DNA of 64,000 nucleotides from Pseudomonadota bacterium. GTDB lineage: Bacteria > Pseudomonadota > Alphaproteobacteria > SP197. Of this stretch, positions 7,654 through 16,840 are shown in pieces (the stretch's first letter is position 1; every line of letters starts with the position of its first letter). A program made the position numbers and the translations under genes. The stretch spans positions 1 through 64,000 of the forward strand of contig JBCCIS010000024.1 of assembly GCA_039028155.1 (NCBI GenBank). The letters are read 5' to 3'. Below the pieces are notes generated by a model. It did no database searches and was not told the origin of the DNA. It saw only the letters and a list, made by a program, of their open reading frames with translations.

Positions 7654-7671
7654 GGCCTGCGGTAGCATGCC
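7654..7671 (+). promoter_or_regulatory. ops-like element in the operon leader (candidate RfaH-type recruitment site)
   Basis: The 12-mer TGCGGTAGCATG (7658-7669) differs from the E. coli ops element GGCGGTAGNNTG only at its first base. It can fold as the ops hairpin does: TGC-GGTA-GCA, extended by GGC (7654-7656) and GCC (7669-7671) across one mismatch. It lies about 50 bases after the predicted start of transcription and 39 before pseB, where a pausing RNA polymerase would load an RfaH-type factor. The gene for such a factor is at 3901-4401. Confidence 0.5.
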
Positions 7672-7707
7672 GAAAGCCCAGATTTTCCTCACCAACAGCC
7701 CTTCTCC

Positions 7708-8736
7708 ATGACCTCTCGACGTTTCGATACGCCGACGCCGGATCTGAACGGCGCCTCCATCCTGGTCACCGGCGGGACCGGCTCCTTTGGTCGCGCGTTC
7801 GTCAAGACGGTGCTTGAGCGCTATGAGCCCGCGCGGTTGGCGGTGCTGTCGCGCGACGAACTCAAGCAGTTCGAGATGCAGCAGGATCCCGCCATCAGCC
7901 AGAAGACCTGCATGCGATTCTTCATCGGCGATGTGCGCGACGTCGGTCGCCTTGAAAGCGCGATGCGGGATGTGGATATCGTGATCCACGCGGCCGCGCT
8001 GAAGCAGATCACGACCGCCGAGTACAATCCGTTCGAGTGCGTGCACACGAACGTCATGGGCGCGGAGAACATTGTCCAGGCTGCCATCCGCATGGGAGTC
8101 AAAAAGGTCGTCGCGCTTTCCACCGACAAGGCGGCCAACCCGATCAATCTCTATGGCGCCAGCAAGCTCGCGTCCGACAAGATCTTTGTTGCAGGGAACA
8201 ACATGGCGGGGTCGGTCGGTACACGGTTTGCCGTGGTGCGCTATGGCAATGTTCTGGGATCGCGCGGCAGCGTCGTGCCTGTGTTCCGCAATCTTCTTGC
8301 CGATGGCGCGACGGAACTGCCGGTAACGGACGCGCGCATGACGCGGTTCTGGATCACCCTGCAGCAAGGCGTCGACTTCGTTCTTTCCTCGCTCGCCATG
8401 ATGACCGGCGGTGAGATTTTCGTGCCCAAGATCCCGTCGACGACCCTGATCGATCTGGCCCGCGCGCTGGCGCCAGATGCCGCCCACAAGGTGATCGGCA
8501 TTCGCCCCGGCGAGAAGCTGCACGAAATCATGATCACCGAAGATGACTCACGCTCCACCGTCGAACTGGACGATCGTTATGTCATCGAGCCGGTGTTCAG
8601 CTGGTGGGATACCGATCCCTATCTGGATAACGGCGCTTCCCGTGTCGAGGACGGCTTCGTGTACGCCAGCAACCGCAACGGTGAAACGCTGGACGCAGAA
8701 GGTCTGATCGGCCTCCTGAACGAAGCGGGCGTATGA
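7708..8736 (+). CDS. pseB: UDP-GlcNAc 4,6-dehydratase (inverting)
   Basis: First step of pseudaminic-acid synthesis: dehydrates and C5-epimerises UDP-GlcNAc. At 342 residues it is a soluble extended SDR, lacking the membrane domain of the CapD form. Seen are the NAD-binding GGTGSFG (near residue 22), HAAALKQITTAEYNPFEC, the signature TDKAANPINLYGASKLASDK with catalytic Tyr and Lys, and RYGNVLGSRGSVVP. The ATG at 7708 has no clear Shine-Dalgarno; it follows a roughly 95-base leader with an ops-like hairpin. It is the first gene of the long operon and overlaps pseC by ATGA. Confidence 0.95.
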   Translation: MTSRRFDTPTPDLNGASILVTGGTGSFGRAFVKTVLERYEPARLAVLSRDELKQFEMQQDPAISQKTCMRFFIGDVRDVGRLESAMRDVDIVIHAAALKQITTAEYNPFECVHTNVMGAENIVQAAIRMGVKKVVALSTDKAANPINLYGASKLASDKIFVAGNNMAGSVGTRFAVVRYGNVLGSRGSVVPVFRNLLADGATELPVTDARMTRFWITLQQGVDFVLSSLAMMTGGEIFVPKIPSTTLIDLARALAPDAAHKVIGIRPGEKLHEIMITEDDSRSTVELDDRYVIEPVFSWWDTDPYLDNGASRVEDGFVYASNRNGETLDAEGLIGLLNEAGV

Positions 8737-9935
8737 GCGCCGAACCACCCTTCCTCCCCTACGGCCGCCACACCATCGAGGCCGACGATATCGCCGCTGT
8801 CAGCGCGGTCCTGAAAAGCGACTTCCTGACCACCGGCCCGGCGGTTGATGCCTTCGAAACCGCCTTTGCGGCCGCCACCGGAGCGCGTCATGCGGTCGCG
8901 CTGAGCAGCGGTACCGCCGCCCTCCACCTGGCGACGCTGGCCTTGGGGCTTGGTCCGGGCGATGCGGTGGTCGTGCCGTCGATCACGTTTGTCGCAACGG
9001 CCAATGTCGCCGAATTGGTTGGCGCCGACGTGTTGTTCGCCGATGTCGATGCTGACACTGGTCTCATGACGCCGGCGACGCTGGAAGCGGCCCTGGCGCG
9101 CCGTGGCGATGCAGCACCGCGTGCGGTTTATCCCGTTCACTTGAACGGCCAGTCGGCAGACATGGCTGGGATCAAAGAGGTCGCTGATCGTCATGGTCTC
9201 AGAATTGTCGAGGATGCGTGCCACGCCCTTGGCGGCACGGCGCATGACCGTCCGGTCGGCGGCTGCGTCAACAGCGACATGGCGATGTTCTCACTGCATC
9301 CGGTGAAGACGATTGCGATGGGTGAGGGTGGCGTCCTGACGACCAACGATGACGACCTCGCCGCTTCGCTGCGCGGCTTGCGGAACCATGGTCTGGTTCG
9401 TGACGCCGCGCTGTTTGAGAACGGTGCCATGGCGTTCGATGCAGAGGGCGACGCTAATCCCTGGTACTACGAGCTGCACGCGCCGGCCTTCAACTACCGT
9501 GCCAGCGACATTCACTGCGCGTTGGGAACCAGCCAGCTGTCGAAGCTCGAGCGGTTTGTCGGCGCGCGGCACAAATTGGCGGATATCTACGATGAGGCCC
9601 TTACACCGCTTGCACCTCAGGTCCGGCCGGTGTCCCGGGTTTGCTATGGCTCAAGCGGCTGGCACCTCTATGCGGTGCTGATCGATTTCGATGGCATCGG
9701 TAAGGAGCGCGCGGCGGTGATGCATCAGCTCCGGCAAAGCGGCATCGGTACGCAAGTTCACTACATTCCCGTCCACCGCCAGCCCTATTACCGTGAGCGC
9801 CACGGCAACCTCGATCTGCCCGGCGCCGATGCCTATTACGGACGCTGCTTGTCGCTGCCACTCTACCCGACGATGACGAATGCGGATGTCGCACGCGTTG
9901 TCGCGGCATTGCGTGAGGCGACGGGACGACATTGA
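8733..9935 (+). CDS. pseC: UDP-4-amino-4,6-dideoxy-N-acetyl-beta-L-altrosamine transaminase
   Basis: PLP-dependent aminotransferase of the DegT/DnrJ/EryC1/StrS family (400 residues) that aminates C4 of the PseB product. The N-terminus YGRHTIEADDIAAVSAVLKS is typical of PseC; SSGTAALHLATLALG binds PLP phosphate; DACHALGG carries the PLP-ring Asp; Lys about 192 in SLHPVKTIAMGEGG forms the Schiff base. Order pseB-pseC matches other pse loci. The start overlaps pseB and its stop overlaps the TTG start of the cytidylyltransferase gene. Confidence 0.94.
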   Translation: MSAEPPFLPYGRHTIEADDIAAVSAVLKSDFLTTGPAVDAFETAFAAATGARHAVALSSGTAALHLATLALGLGPGDAVVVPSITFVATANVAELVGADVLFADVDADTGLMTPATLEAALARRGDAAPRAVYPVHLNGQSADMAGIKEVADRHGLRIVEDACHALGGTAHDRPVGGCVNSDMAMFSLHPVKTIAMGEGGVLTTNDDDLAASLRGLRNHGLVRDAALFENGAMAFDAEGDANPWYYELHAPAFNYRASDIHCALGTSQLSKLERFVGARHKLADIYDEALTPLAPQVRPVSRVCYGSSGWHLYAVLIDFDGIGKERAAVMHQLRQSGIGTQVHYIPVHRQPYYRERHGNLDLPGADAYYGRCLSLPLYPTMTNADVARVVAALREATGRH

Positions 9936-10657
9936 GATCCGTATGCATTGTGCAAGCGCGTTTCGGGTCGACAAGGTTGCCGGGAAAGGTTCTGGCTTCG
10001 CTTGGCGAACGAACGGTGCTTGCCGAGGTGTTGCACCGCTGTCGATCGATACCGGGCATCGACGATGTCTGTTGCGCGGTACCGGAAGGTCATCGTGATG
10101 ATGATGTCGCCGACGAAGTCGATCACTCAGGTGTGCATCTCGTTCGCGGGTCGCACGATGATGTACTCGCGCGCTATGCCAAGGCGGCCATTGAAACCGA
10201 AGCCGACATCGTGATGCGCGTGACGAGCGATTGTCCGTTGATCGATCCCTACCTCTGCGGTGACGTCTTGTCATTGCGTCAAACGGAGAATGCCGACGTT
10301 GCGGCCAACGACTTCGAGCCGGCGTTTCCGCATGGTCTCGACTGCGAGGTCTTCACCGCGGATGCGCTGCACCGCGCCGATGCAGCGGCGACGGAGATGT
10401 CCGATCGCGAACACGTTGCCCCATGGATCAGGCGCGAGTTGTCCTTTAGGCGCGCTTCGCTCGTGGGACCGGGCGGCGAGATGGCGCGGCAGCGATGGAC
10501 GCTCGACTGGCCGGAGGACTTGGACTTCATGCGCGAACTGTTTGCGCTGGGCGAGACGCCGCTGCGGTGGCAAGAGACGTTCGGCTTGATCAAGCAGCAC
10601 CCGCACCTAGACGCCATCAACCAAAATAGGTTTGTCGAGCGCGTGGCGGACGCATGA
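9932..10657 (+). CDS. pseF: SpsF-type cytidylyltransferase, probable CMP-pseudaminate synthetase
   Basis: A 241-residue nucleotidyltransferase that probably activates pseudaminic acid with CTP. It shows the SpsF/KdsB-like start CIVQARFGSTRLPGKVLASLG, DVLARYAKAAIETEADIVMR, the metal-binding TSDCPLIDP and the late RWTLDWPEDLDFM. This is the type paired with SpsE and SpsG in spore-coat loci, rather than the NeuA-like PseF of Campylobacter. It starts at a TTG whose last two bases are part of the pseC stop (TTGA). A paralogue lies at 15121-15858. Role is from family and position among pse genes. Confidence 0.8.
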   Translation: MRSVCIVQARFGSTRLPGKVLASLGERTVLAEVLHRCRSIPGIDDVCCAVPEGHRDDDVADEVDHSGVHLVRGSHDDVLARYAKAAIETEADIVMRVTSDCPLIDPYLCGDVLSLRQTENADVAANDFEPAFPHGLDCEVFTADALHRADAAATEMSDREHVAPWIRRELSFRRASLVGPGGEMARQRWTLDWPEDLDFMRELFALGETPLRWQETFGLIKQHPHLDAINQNRFVERVADA

Positions 10658-12363
10658 GCCTGCGGTCGAATCTTGTTGCGCCAATCTCTCGGCTGGCTCG
10701 CGACGGCGTCAATGTCGCTCGCAGCTGGTCGCCGTCGCGGCGTGCCCAGGTGCGCGAGTACACGACACGTCGTCGCGTCGGGTTGGCGATACTCCATGAC
10801 CTGAGTTCGCGTGACACACCCGATCCGGTGTTCACGAATGTGCTCGTCGATGGCCAATGGGACAACGCGAATTTCTGGACCCGGTACGCATTCCTGCGTC
10901 GCGCCCTTGGTCTGGCAAAGGTGAACGAGGTCGGCGTCGTTGGCGAATTCAGCCGCGATCCCGTTGCCGAAGCATTCACCGCGTTTGGTATCGACGACGT
11001 GCGAGACTTCGGGCGGCATGTCAGACATCGTCGGCGCTTTCGCCGGCAAGCCGAAGACCTGCTGTCGCGCACAAGCCGGCCGGAAGAGATCCTGGCCTGG
11101 CAGTTGCCGAACGGCTTTCCGGCGACAATCGTCTATGACGGTGTTTTGAAGCGGCAGCGCCGCGGTGTCGTCGATCTCAACGATCCCATGTTGGTCGACT
11201 ACGTCGCCGAAGCGCTTTCGGCCGTCCAGCATGCCGACGACCTTTTAGAAGACTGCCGGGCCGACTTGCTGGTGACGAGCCATGCGGTCGACTTCGCCCA
11301 CACCGCACTCATTTGGGCGGCGGTTACCCGTGGCGCGAAGGTCATCGTGCTCTATGGCGACTACGGCAGTGCCCGCTTCATCCGGATCGACGGGCAAGAT
11401 CAGGTGTTCAGCTATCCAGGGCGACCGAACCGGGGGGACTGGGAGTCACTGTCGCCCGTGCAGTATGCGTCGCTTGCCGAAAACGGCATGGCCTACCTAC
11501 GTCAGCGCTTCGGTGGTGACACCGGCGATGTGGGCGCCGTGTATGCCTATCAGCGCCGGAGCGAACGGGTCAGCCGGCGCGATATCGCGGCGCATTACGG
11601 TTGGGATCCGCAGAAGCCGATCATCGCCGTCTATGCCTCCAATTGGTTTGACTATCCCCACTTCACCGACAGCATGCCGTATCGCGACTTCGTCGATTGG
11701 ATGGCGATCACCATCGACGCGGCAACCGCCAATAGCGACGCCAACTGGTTGTTCAAGGCCCATCCGTGCGACGAGTGGTACGGCAAGATCAACGGCGTGA
11801 CGTTGGCCGACATGCTGGCCGATAACGACCAGGACCACATCGCCTTGATGGAAACATCATGGACAGGCCACGACGTCCTGGAGGCGATCGATGGACTTGT
11901 CACCTGTCACGGAACGGCCGGTATCGAAGCGGCGGCCGTTGGCACGCCGGTGCTTGTGGCCTATCCCGGTTGGTACAGCGACGCCGACTTCGCCGTTACC
12001 TGCCGCAGTCCCGAGGCATATGCGGCAACACTTGAGACGGCCTGGTGGACAGCGTCGGACATGGCCGCGTGCTCCAGACAGGCCCGCGCCTTCGCGGGCT
12101 GGTATTTTTGCGTGCCAGACTGGCAGGGCAGCTACGTCTTTCCCGACGACGCCAACCAGAACGCGATCTGGCGGGGGTTGCCGAATTTCCTGAACGAACA
12201 CCGCGACGCCATCGACAAGGAGATCGCCATGCTCCGCGAATGGACCGTTGCGGCGGACCCCTACTATCACGTCTTCAAGATGAGCCGCGCGCTCGGTTAT
12301 CGGTCCCCCGAACGTGAAAGGGGACTTGTCGAGGGCATTGCCGAAACGGGAGCCGCGGCGTGA
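10654..12363 (+). CDS. GT-B-like capsule-type glycosyltransferase, candidate pseudaminyltransferase
   Basis: A 569-residue protein that I cannot assign with certainty. The C-terminal half shows the pattern of capsule-type GT-B enzymes: KPIIAVYASNWFDYPH opening the second Rossmann fold (about 312), the HP motif in WLFKAHPCDEWYG (about 370) and CHGTAGIEAAAVGTPVL (about 420) as the nucleotide-binding loop. The N-terminal 60 residues are basic. It is inserted between pseF and pseG with 4-bp overlaps on both sides, so it is a natural candidate for the transferase using CMP-pseudaminate; no Maf-type transferase is present. Proteins at 18230 and 29343 share the HP and late Glu motifs and sit beside other sugar-activation genes. 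Confidence 0.6.
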   Translation: MSLRSNLVAPISRLARDGVNVARSWSPSRRAQVREYTTRRRVGLAILHDLSSRDTPDPVFTNVLVDGQWDNANFWTRYAFLRRALGLAKVNEVGVVGEFSRDPVAEAFTAFGIDDVRDFGRHVRHRRRFRRQAEDLLSRTSRPEEILAWQLPNGFPATIVYDGVLKRQRRGVVDLNDPMLVDYVAEALSAVQHADDLLEDCRADLLVTSHAVDFAHTALIWAAVTRGAKVIVLYGDYGSARFIRIDGQDQVFSYPGRPNRGDWESLSPVQYASLAENGMAYLRQRFGGDTGDVGAVYAYQRRSERVSRRDIAAHYGWDPQKPIIAVYASNWFDYPHFTDSMPYRDFVDWMAITIDAATANSDANWLFKAHPCDEWYGKINGVTLADMLADNDQDHIALMETSWTGHDVLEAIDGLVTCHGTAGIEAAAVGTPVLVAYPGWYSDADFAVTCRSPEAYAATLETAWWTASDMAACSRQARAFAGWYFCVPDWQGSYVFPDDANQNAIWRGLPNFLNEHRDAIDKEIAMLREWTVAADPYYHVFKMSRALGYRSPERERGLVEGIAETGAAA

Positions 12364-13415
12364 GCGACATCGTGAGCTTGCGTTGCGATGGCGGTCCGCA
12401 GATGGGGTTGGGCCACGTCTATCGATGCCTGGGCTTGGCTGAGGCGCTAACTGATTTCGGCTGGCGTCCGGTGTTCGCCTCAGAACATCCGACCGACAGT
12501 GTCGCGTCCATCATCGGCGGGCATTTCGAGTTGATTGACGTCACCGGCGACGAGCGCGAACAAGCGGCAGAGGTCGCCAAAGCAAGCGACGGTCACGTGG
12601 CGATGGCGGTGGTGGATCACCCGGCGCTCGGTGGCGACTATCTCGGTCACTGCCGGCCGTTTGCTGATCATCTGCTCGCCATCGATGACACGGCGCAGCG
12701 CCGGTTTCTGGATTGCGACACCTTGCTCAATCCCAATCTTGGCGCGGAACGTCTGAACTATGACGGGTTGGTGCCGCAGAGTTGTCAGCAGTTATTGGGT
12801 GGCGCCTACGCGCCCTTGCGGTCTGCGTTCGCGCATCAGCGGGAGGCCTCGTGTGCAAGGCGACGGGGGACCGACAGCGTGCAGAAGGTTCTTGTCGCTT
12901 TCGGCGGGACCGATCCTGTCAACGCCACGCATTTGGCGTTGAAGGCTCTTGCGCTGTCCGAGACCGATGCCGCGATCGACGTCATTCTCTCATCGGCGGC
13001 GCCACATCTTGGCGACTTGCAGGAGCAGGCGGCCGGGCACGTCCGGTTCCACATCGACGTTCCGGATCCCGCGCCGCTGTTGGCGGCGGCTGATGTCGCC
13101 ATTGGTGCCGGCGGCGTCTCCGCCCTTGAGCGGTGCGTCCTCGGGCTGCCGACAGTCCTTGTCGTGATCGCGGAGAACCAGCGCGGTCTGGCCAATGCGC
13201 TTGGCGAGAGCAACGCCGCTGTTGTGGCCGGTGATATCGAGACGCTCAATGCTGCCGATCTGGCGGACGTCCTGAAACCGTTGTTGGCAGACCCCGAAGC
13301 ACGCGGTGTCATCGCCGGCAACGCCGCCGCGCTCTGCAATGGCCGTGGCGGTCACGAGGTCGTATCGGCAACGATTGGCACACATCGATTGGGCATGGCC
13401 GCGGGAGAGAACTGA
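12360..13415 (+). CDS. pseG: UDP-2,4-diacetamido-2,4,6-trideoxy-beta-L-altropyranose hydrolase
   Basis: Removes UDP from the fourth pathway intermediate to give the free sugar for PseI. It is a 351-residue GT-B-fold hydrolase with the characteristic start LRCDGGPQMGLGHVYRCLGL, in which the GxGHxxR motif includes the catalytic His; LAIDDTAQRRFLDCDTLLNP; KVLVAFGGTDPVN; and GAGGVSALERCVLGLPT near the C-terminus. It overlaps its neighbours by 4 bp and 1 bp. PseH, the acetyltransferase needed before this step, is not adjacent; the GNAT at 20650 may supply it. Confidence 0.92.
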   Translation: MSDIVSLRCDGGPQMGLGHVYRCLGLAEALTDFGWRPVFASEHPTDSVASIIGGHFELIDVTGDEREQAAEVAKASDGHVAMAVVDHPALGGDYLGHCRPFADHLLAIDDTAQRRFLDCDTLLNPNLGAERLNYDGLVPQSCQQLLGGAYAPLRSAFAHQREASCARRRGTDSVQKVLVAFGGTDPVNATHLALKALALSETDAAIDVILSSAAPHLGDLQEQAAGHVRFHIDVPDPAPLLAAADVAIGAGGVSALERCVLGLPTVLVVIAENQRGLANALGESNAAVVAGDIETLNAADLADVLKPLLADPEARGVIAGNAAALCNGRGGHEVVSATIGTHRLGMAAGEN

Positions 13416-14494
13416 TGCGCGATGTCACCATTGCCGGCCGCCCTATCGGGCCTGCGCACCCGCCCTATGTGATCGCCGAAATGTCCGGCAACCACAACGG
13501 CGACATCTCGCGCGCCTTTGCGATCATGGAGGCGTGCAAGGAGGCCGGCGCGGATGCCGTCAAATTGCAGACCTATACGGCCGACACGATCACGATCGAC
13601 CATGACGGACCCGGCTTCACCATGGAAGGCGGGTTGTGGGACGGACGGACGCTCTATGATCTCTATACCGAAGCCCACACACCCTGGGACTGGCACGAGG
13701 ATCTGTTCGCCAAGGGCCGAGAGCTCGGCATTACTGTCTTCTCCTCGCCATTCGATCCGACGGCGATCGATCTGTTGGCCAGCCTTGACGCGCCAGCTTA
13801 CAAAATCGCGTCGTTCGAGATCGTTGATCTGCCGCTGATTGAGTATGCCGCGAAGACCGGCAAGCCGCTTGTCATCTCATCCGGCATGGCGTCGCTCGGC
13901 GACATGGCTGATGCGGTCGCCGCTGCCCGTGGCGCTGGCACAGGCGGCGTGGTGCTGTTGCACTGCGTCAGCGGCTATCCGACGCCTTTCGGTGACATGA
14001 ACCTGAAGACCATCCCGAACTTGGCGGCCGCATTCGATGTGGTTCCAGGCCTTTCAGATCACTCCATGGGCGTTGCCGCGTCGGTCGCTGCGGTCGCGCT
14101 TGGCGCCTGCGTGATCGAAAAGCACGTGACATTGCGGCGCGCCGATGGCGGACCCGACGCCGACTTTTCCCTGGAACCTGACGAACTCGCCGACCTCGTT
14201 CAAAGCGTCAACGCGGCGCACGACGCGCTCGGCGACGTTGTCTACGGTCCAGTTGCCAGCGAGGCAACAGAGCTCGACGTCAGGCGATCGCTCTATGCGG
14301 TCACGGATATCGAGGCCGGCAACCTGCTGACCGGCGAAAACGTTCGCTCGATCAGGCCGGGCTTTGGACTTGCGCCGAAACACCTCCCCCGCGTTCTCGA
14401 TAGGCGCGCGCGCCGGTACATCGCCAAGGGCACGCCGTTGACCTGGGATCTGATTGACGACACCGAAACTGCGGGCGGAAACGACAATGACTGA
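13415..14494 (+). CDS. pseI: pseudaminic acid synthase (NeuB family)
   Basis: Condenses the PseG product with phosphoenolpyruvate to make pseudaminic acid. The 359-residue protein has a TIM-barrel NeuB domain (about 15-265; YVIAEMSGNHNGDISRAF, AVKLQTYTADTITID, YKIASFEIVDLPLI, VISSGMASLGDM, GLSDHSMG, VIEKHVTLRR) and a C-terminal SAF domain (about 290-345; YAVTDIEAGNLLTGENVRSI). YTADTIT after KLQT and the length favour PseI over NeuB. The ATG shares one base with the pseG stop (TGATG). Confidence 0.94.
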   Translation: MRDVTIAGRPIGPAHPPYVIAEMSGNHNGDISRAFAIMEACKEAGADAVKLQTYTADTITIDHDGPGFTMEGGLWDGRTLYDLYTEAHTPWDWHEDLFAKGRELGITVFSSPFDPTAIDLLASLDAPAYKIASFEIVDLPLIEYAAKTGKPLVISSGMASLGDMADAVAAARGAGTGGVVLLHCVSGYPTPFGDMNLKTIPNLAAAFDVVPGLSDHSMGVAASVAAVALGACVIEKHVTLRRADGGPDADFSLEPDELADLVQSVNAAHDALGDVVYGPVASEATELDVRRSLYAVTDIEAGNLLTGENVRSIRPGFGLAPKHLPRVLDRRARRYIAKGTPLTWDLIDDTETAGGNDND

Positions 14495-15119
14495 TGAGAC
14501 TTCGCCCCAGCTTTCGGCGTGGCGCGGCGATTTCGGCGCGGCGTATCGGCAGCGCAACCCGGTCGAGGAGACGGCGGTTGTCGCACGGGCGCGCATGTGG
14601 TCGCGCATCCTGCGGGCCACCGACGCGCAGCCGCCGCAGGAAGTCCTGGAAGCCGGCGCCAATGTTGGTATCAACCTGCATGCCCTCAAGCGGGTTTGTC
14701 CGGCACGTTTGATGGCCGTCGAACCCAACGATGCCGCGCGCAACGTGCTTGCCGAATCCGGCGTTCTCGATCGGTCAGACGTTCACGAGGGAACGCTTCA
14801 ATCACTGCCGCTGGGGGACGCCGCCGCCGACCTTGTGTTCACGAGCGGTGTGTTGATTCACGTCGCGCCTGACGATCTGCCGGCGGCCTTCAGCGAGATT
14901 GTCCGCGTCGCAAGGCGCTATATCGTGCTTGTTGAGTACTTTTCCGATCAGCCCGAGGAGATCGAGTATCGCGGCCAGAAGGGTCTGTTGTTCAGGCGCG
15001 ATTTCGGCGGCGCTCTGCTCGACGCTCATCCCTCGCTCACGTGCCTGGACTATGGGTTCTTTTGGCGCCGCTTGACCGGCCTGGGCAATCTGACCTGGTG
15101 GTTGTTCAGAAAACCCTGA
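14487..15119 (+). CDS. pseudaminic-acid-locus SAM-dependent methyltransferase
   Basis: A 210-residue class I methyltransferase of the type repeatedly found beside pse genes. Motif I is EVLEAGANVGINLHAL, motif II LMAVEPNDAARNVL, motif IV DLVFTSGVLIHVAPDDLP, and YFSDQPEEIEYRGQKGLLF is typical of this subgroup. The ATG at 14487 overlaps pseI by 8 bp; an upstream TTG at 14454 is unlikely. The substrate may be pseudaminic acid or the growing glycan, which I infer from position only. Confidence 0.82.
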   Translation: MTDETSPQLSAWRGDFGAAYRQRNPVEETAVVARARMWSRILRATDAQPPQEVLEAGANVGINLHALKRVCPARLMAVEPNDAARNVLAESGVLDRSDVHEGTLQSLPLGDAAADLVFTSGVLIHVAPDDLPAAFSEIVRVARRYIVLVEYFSDQPEEIEYRGQKGLLFRRDFGGALLDAHPSLTCLDYGFFWRRLTGLGNLTWWLFRKP

Positions 15120-15120
15120 C

Positions 15121-15858
15121 ATGCAGAACATCGTCGCGGTGATCGAGGCGCGGATGTCGTCGACCAGACTGCCGGGTAAGGTCCTGGCGGAAGTCGAAGG
15201 CCGGCCGATGCTTGAACTGATGATAGAGCGGGTCCGACGTGTGCCGTCGCTCGATGGCATTGTGATCGCGACGACGGAGAATGATGCCGACCAGCCGATT
15301 GTCGACTTCGCTGAGCGTCTGGGGGTCGGCTGTTGGCGCGGTAGCGAGGACGACGTCATGCGGCGCGTGCTGGATGCCGCGACGGCCTATGACGCGGACG
15401 TCATTGTCGAGCTTACCGGTGACTGCCCGGTGATTGATCCCGCCATCATCGAAACGACGATCGCCGCGTTCCAGGCAGCGGACGTGGTCTATGCGGCGAA
15501 CGATCTGGAACAGACATGGCCCATCGGCATGAACGTCGAAGTCTTCACGACGGCGGCGTTGAAGGACGCCGAGCGGCGGACCAGTGACGCCGAAGAGCGC
15601 GAACATGTGAGCCCCTACATCTATCGCAATCCCGAGCGTTACCCGCAGATCAATGTCGCGGCACCGCCCGATGAGACGCGACCCGGCCTTCGCCTGACGC
15701 TCGACACGCCCGAAGATCTGATTGTCTTGTGCGCGATCTTTGAAGCCTTGGGCACAGACCCCGCGGACTTTTCGCTCCGCGATGTGCTGGTCTTCCTGGA
15801 TGCCAACCCGCAGATCGCCGCGGTTAATGCCAACGTGGTCCATCGCTATGTCGTCTGA
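15121..15858 (+). CDS. second SpsF-type cytidylyltransferase
   Basis: A 245-residue paralogue of the pseF product with the same blocks: IVAVIEARMSSTRLPGKVL, DVMRRVLDAATAYDADVIVE, LTGDCPVIDP and LRLTLDTPEDLIVLCAIFEA. It should make a CMP-sugar acid or related activated sugar. It opens a second module with a Gfo/Idh-type dehydrogenase and a DegT aminotransferase, so its substrate is probably different from that of the first copy. It begins one base after the methyltransferase stop and overlaps the oxidoreductase gene by 11 bp. Confidence 0.82.
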   Translation: MQNIVAVIEARMSSTRLPGKVLAEVEGRPMLELMIERVRRVPSLDGIVIATTENDADQPIVDFAERLGVGCWRGSEDDVMRRVLDAATAYDADVIVELTGDCPVIDPAIIETTIAAFQAADVVYAANDLEQTWPIGMNVEVFTTAALKDAERRTSDAEEREHVSPYIYRNPERYPQINVAAPPDETRPGLRLTLDTPEDLIVLCAIFEALGTDPADFSLRDVLVFLDANPQIAAVNANVVHRYVV

Positions 15859-16840
15859 GTGCAGCGTTCTTCTCGTTGGGTGTGGCCAGGTTGCGGGCAG
15901 ATACAATACCGGACCGAATGACGAGACGGTACTGACGTATGCGTTGGCGTGTCACCGCAGTCCGTCCGTCCGTCTGGTCGCGTGTGTCGATCCTGATGAA
16001 GTTGTGCGTCGAGAGTTTACCGCGACATGGCAGGTGCCCCATGCCTATGAGTCGCTGTCGTCGGCGCTCGATGCGGACACCTATGACATCGCGGTTGTCG
16101 CGAGCCCGACACCGACGCATGCAACGGTGCTGGAAGGCCTGCTTGCCTCGCCTGTTACCGCCGTTATCGGCGAGAAACCCTTGGGTGGTCAGACCGAACG
16201 AGCAAGGTCGCTTGTCGATGCCTTCGACAAAGCAGGCAAACCCCTAGCGGTCGCCTTCGTGCGCCGGTGGGATCCGGCGATGGTGGCGTTAAAGCAGGAA
16301 ATCGCGAGCGGAAACTGGGGCGGTTTGCGCACTGGCGTCGGGTTCTATGGTCGCGGTGTCGTCAACAACGGCAGTCACATGATCGACCTCGTTCATTATC
16401 TGACCGGCGGTTCGCTCAGCATCCTGGCGGTAACGGGACGCCTTGACGATGGGGTTCAGGACGACCCTACCGTTGATGCCGTCCTTGCCGTCAACGATGA
16501 GGCAAGTATTCACCTTGCCGCGACAGATGGTCGCGACTATGCGTTCTTCGAGCTGACACTCGTCTTTGAGCGCGGCGTGGTCGTCGTCGAAGACTCCGGC
16601 TTTTCCATACGGCGCAGACCTGTTGTCGAATCCGGGCGGTTCCCTGGTGCCAGGTCCGTCGATGCCGGGGAATACGAACCGGCCCGCTATGGCGAGGCGT
16701 TTGTTGCGATGATGGAGAATGTGGTCGAAACAGTGGCGCACGGTGCACCGCTCGCCGGCGATGGCCGGTCGGCTCTCGAAGCGATTACCATGGCCGATGC
16801 TCTGCGTCACCGCGCCGCCGAACTTGAGAGCGTTGCATGA
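15848..16840 (+). CDS. Gfo/Idh/MocA-family oxidoreductase
   Basis: A 330-residue NAD(P)-dependent sugar dehydrogenase. The N-terminal Rossmann fold has VLLVGCGQVAGRY, then VACVDPDEV, DIAVVASPTPTHATVLEGLL, and the family's EKPLGG with the conserved Lys; the C-terminal part has NNGSHMIDLVHYLTGG, containing the His used in catalysis. The ATG at 15848 overlaps the cytidylyltransferase gene by 11 bp and gives MSSECSVLLVG. Together with the next gene it could oxidise and then aminate a sugar carbon, as WlbA/WlbE do in another pathway; the substrate is unknown. Confidence 0.85.
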   Translation: MSSECSVLLVGCGQVAGRYNTGPNDETVLTYALACHRSPSVRLVACVDPDEVVRREFTATWQVPHAYESLSSALDADTYDIAVVASPTPTHATVLEGLLASPVTAVIGEKPLGGQTERARSLVDAFDKAGKPLAVAFVRRWDPAMVALKQEIASGNWGGLRTGVGFYGRGVVNNGSHMIDLVHYLTGGSLSILAVTGRLDDGVQDDPTVDAVLAVNDEASIHLAATDGRDYAFFELTLVFERGVVVVEDSGFSIRRRPVVESGRFPGARSVDAGEYEPARYGEAFVAMMENVVETVAHGAPLAGDGRSALEAITMADALRHRAAELESVA

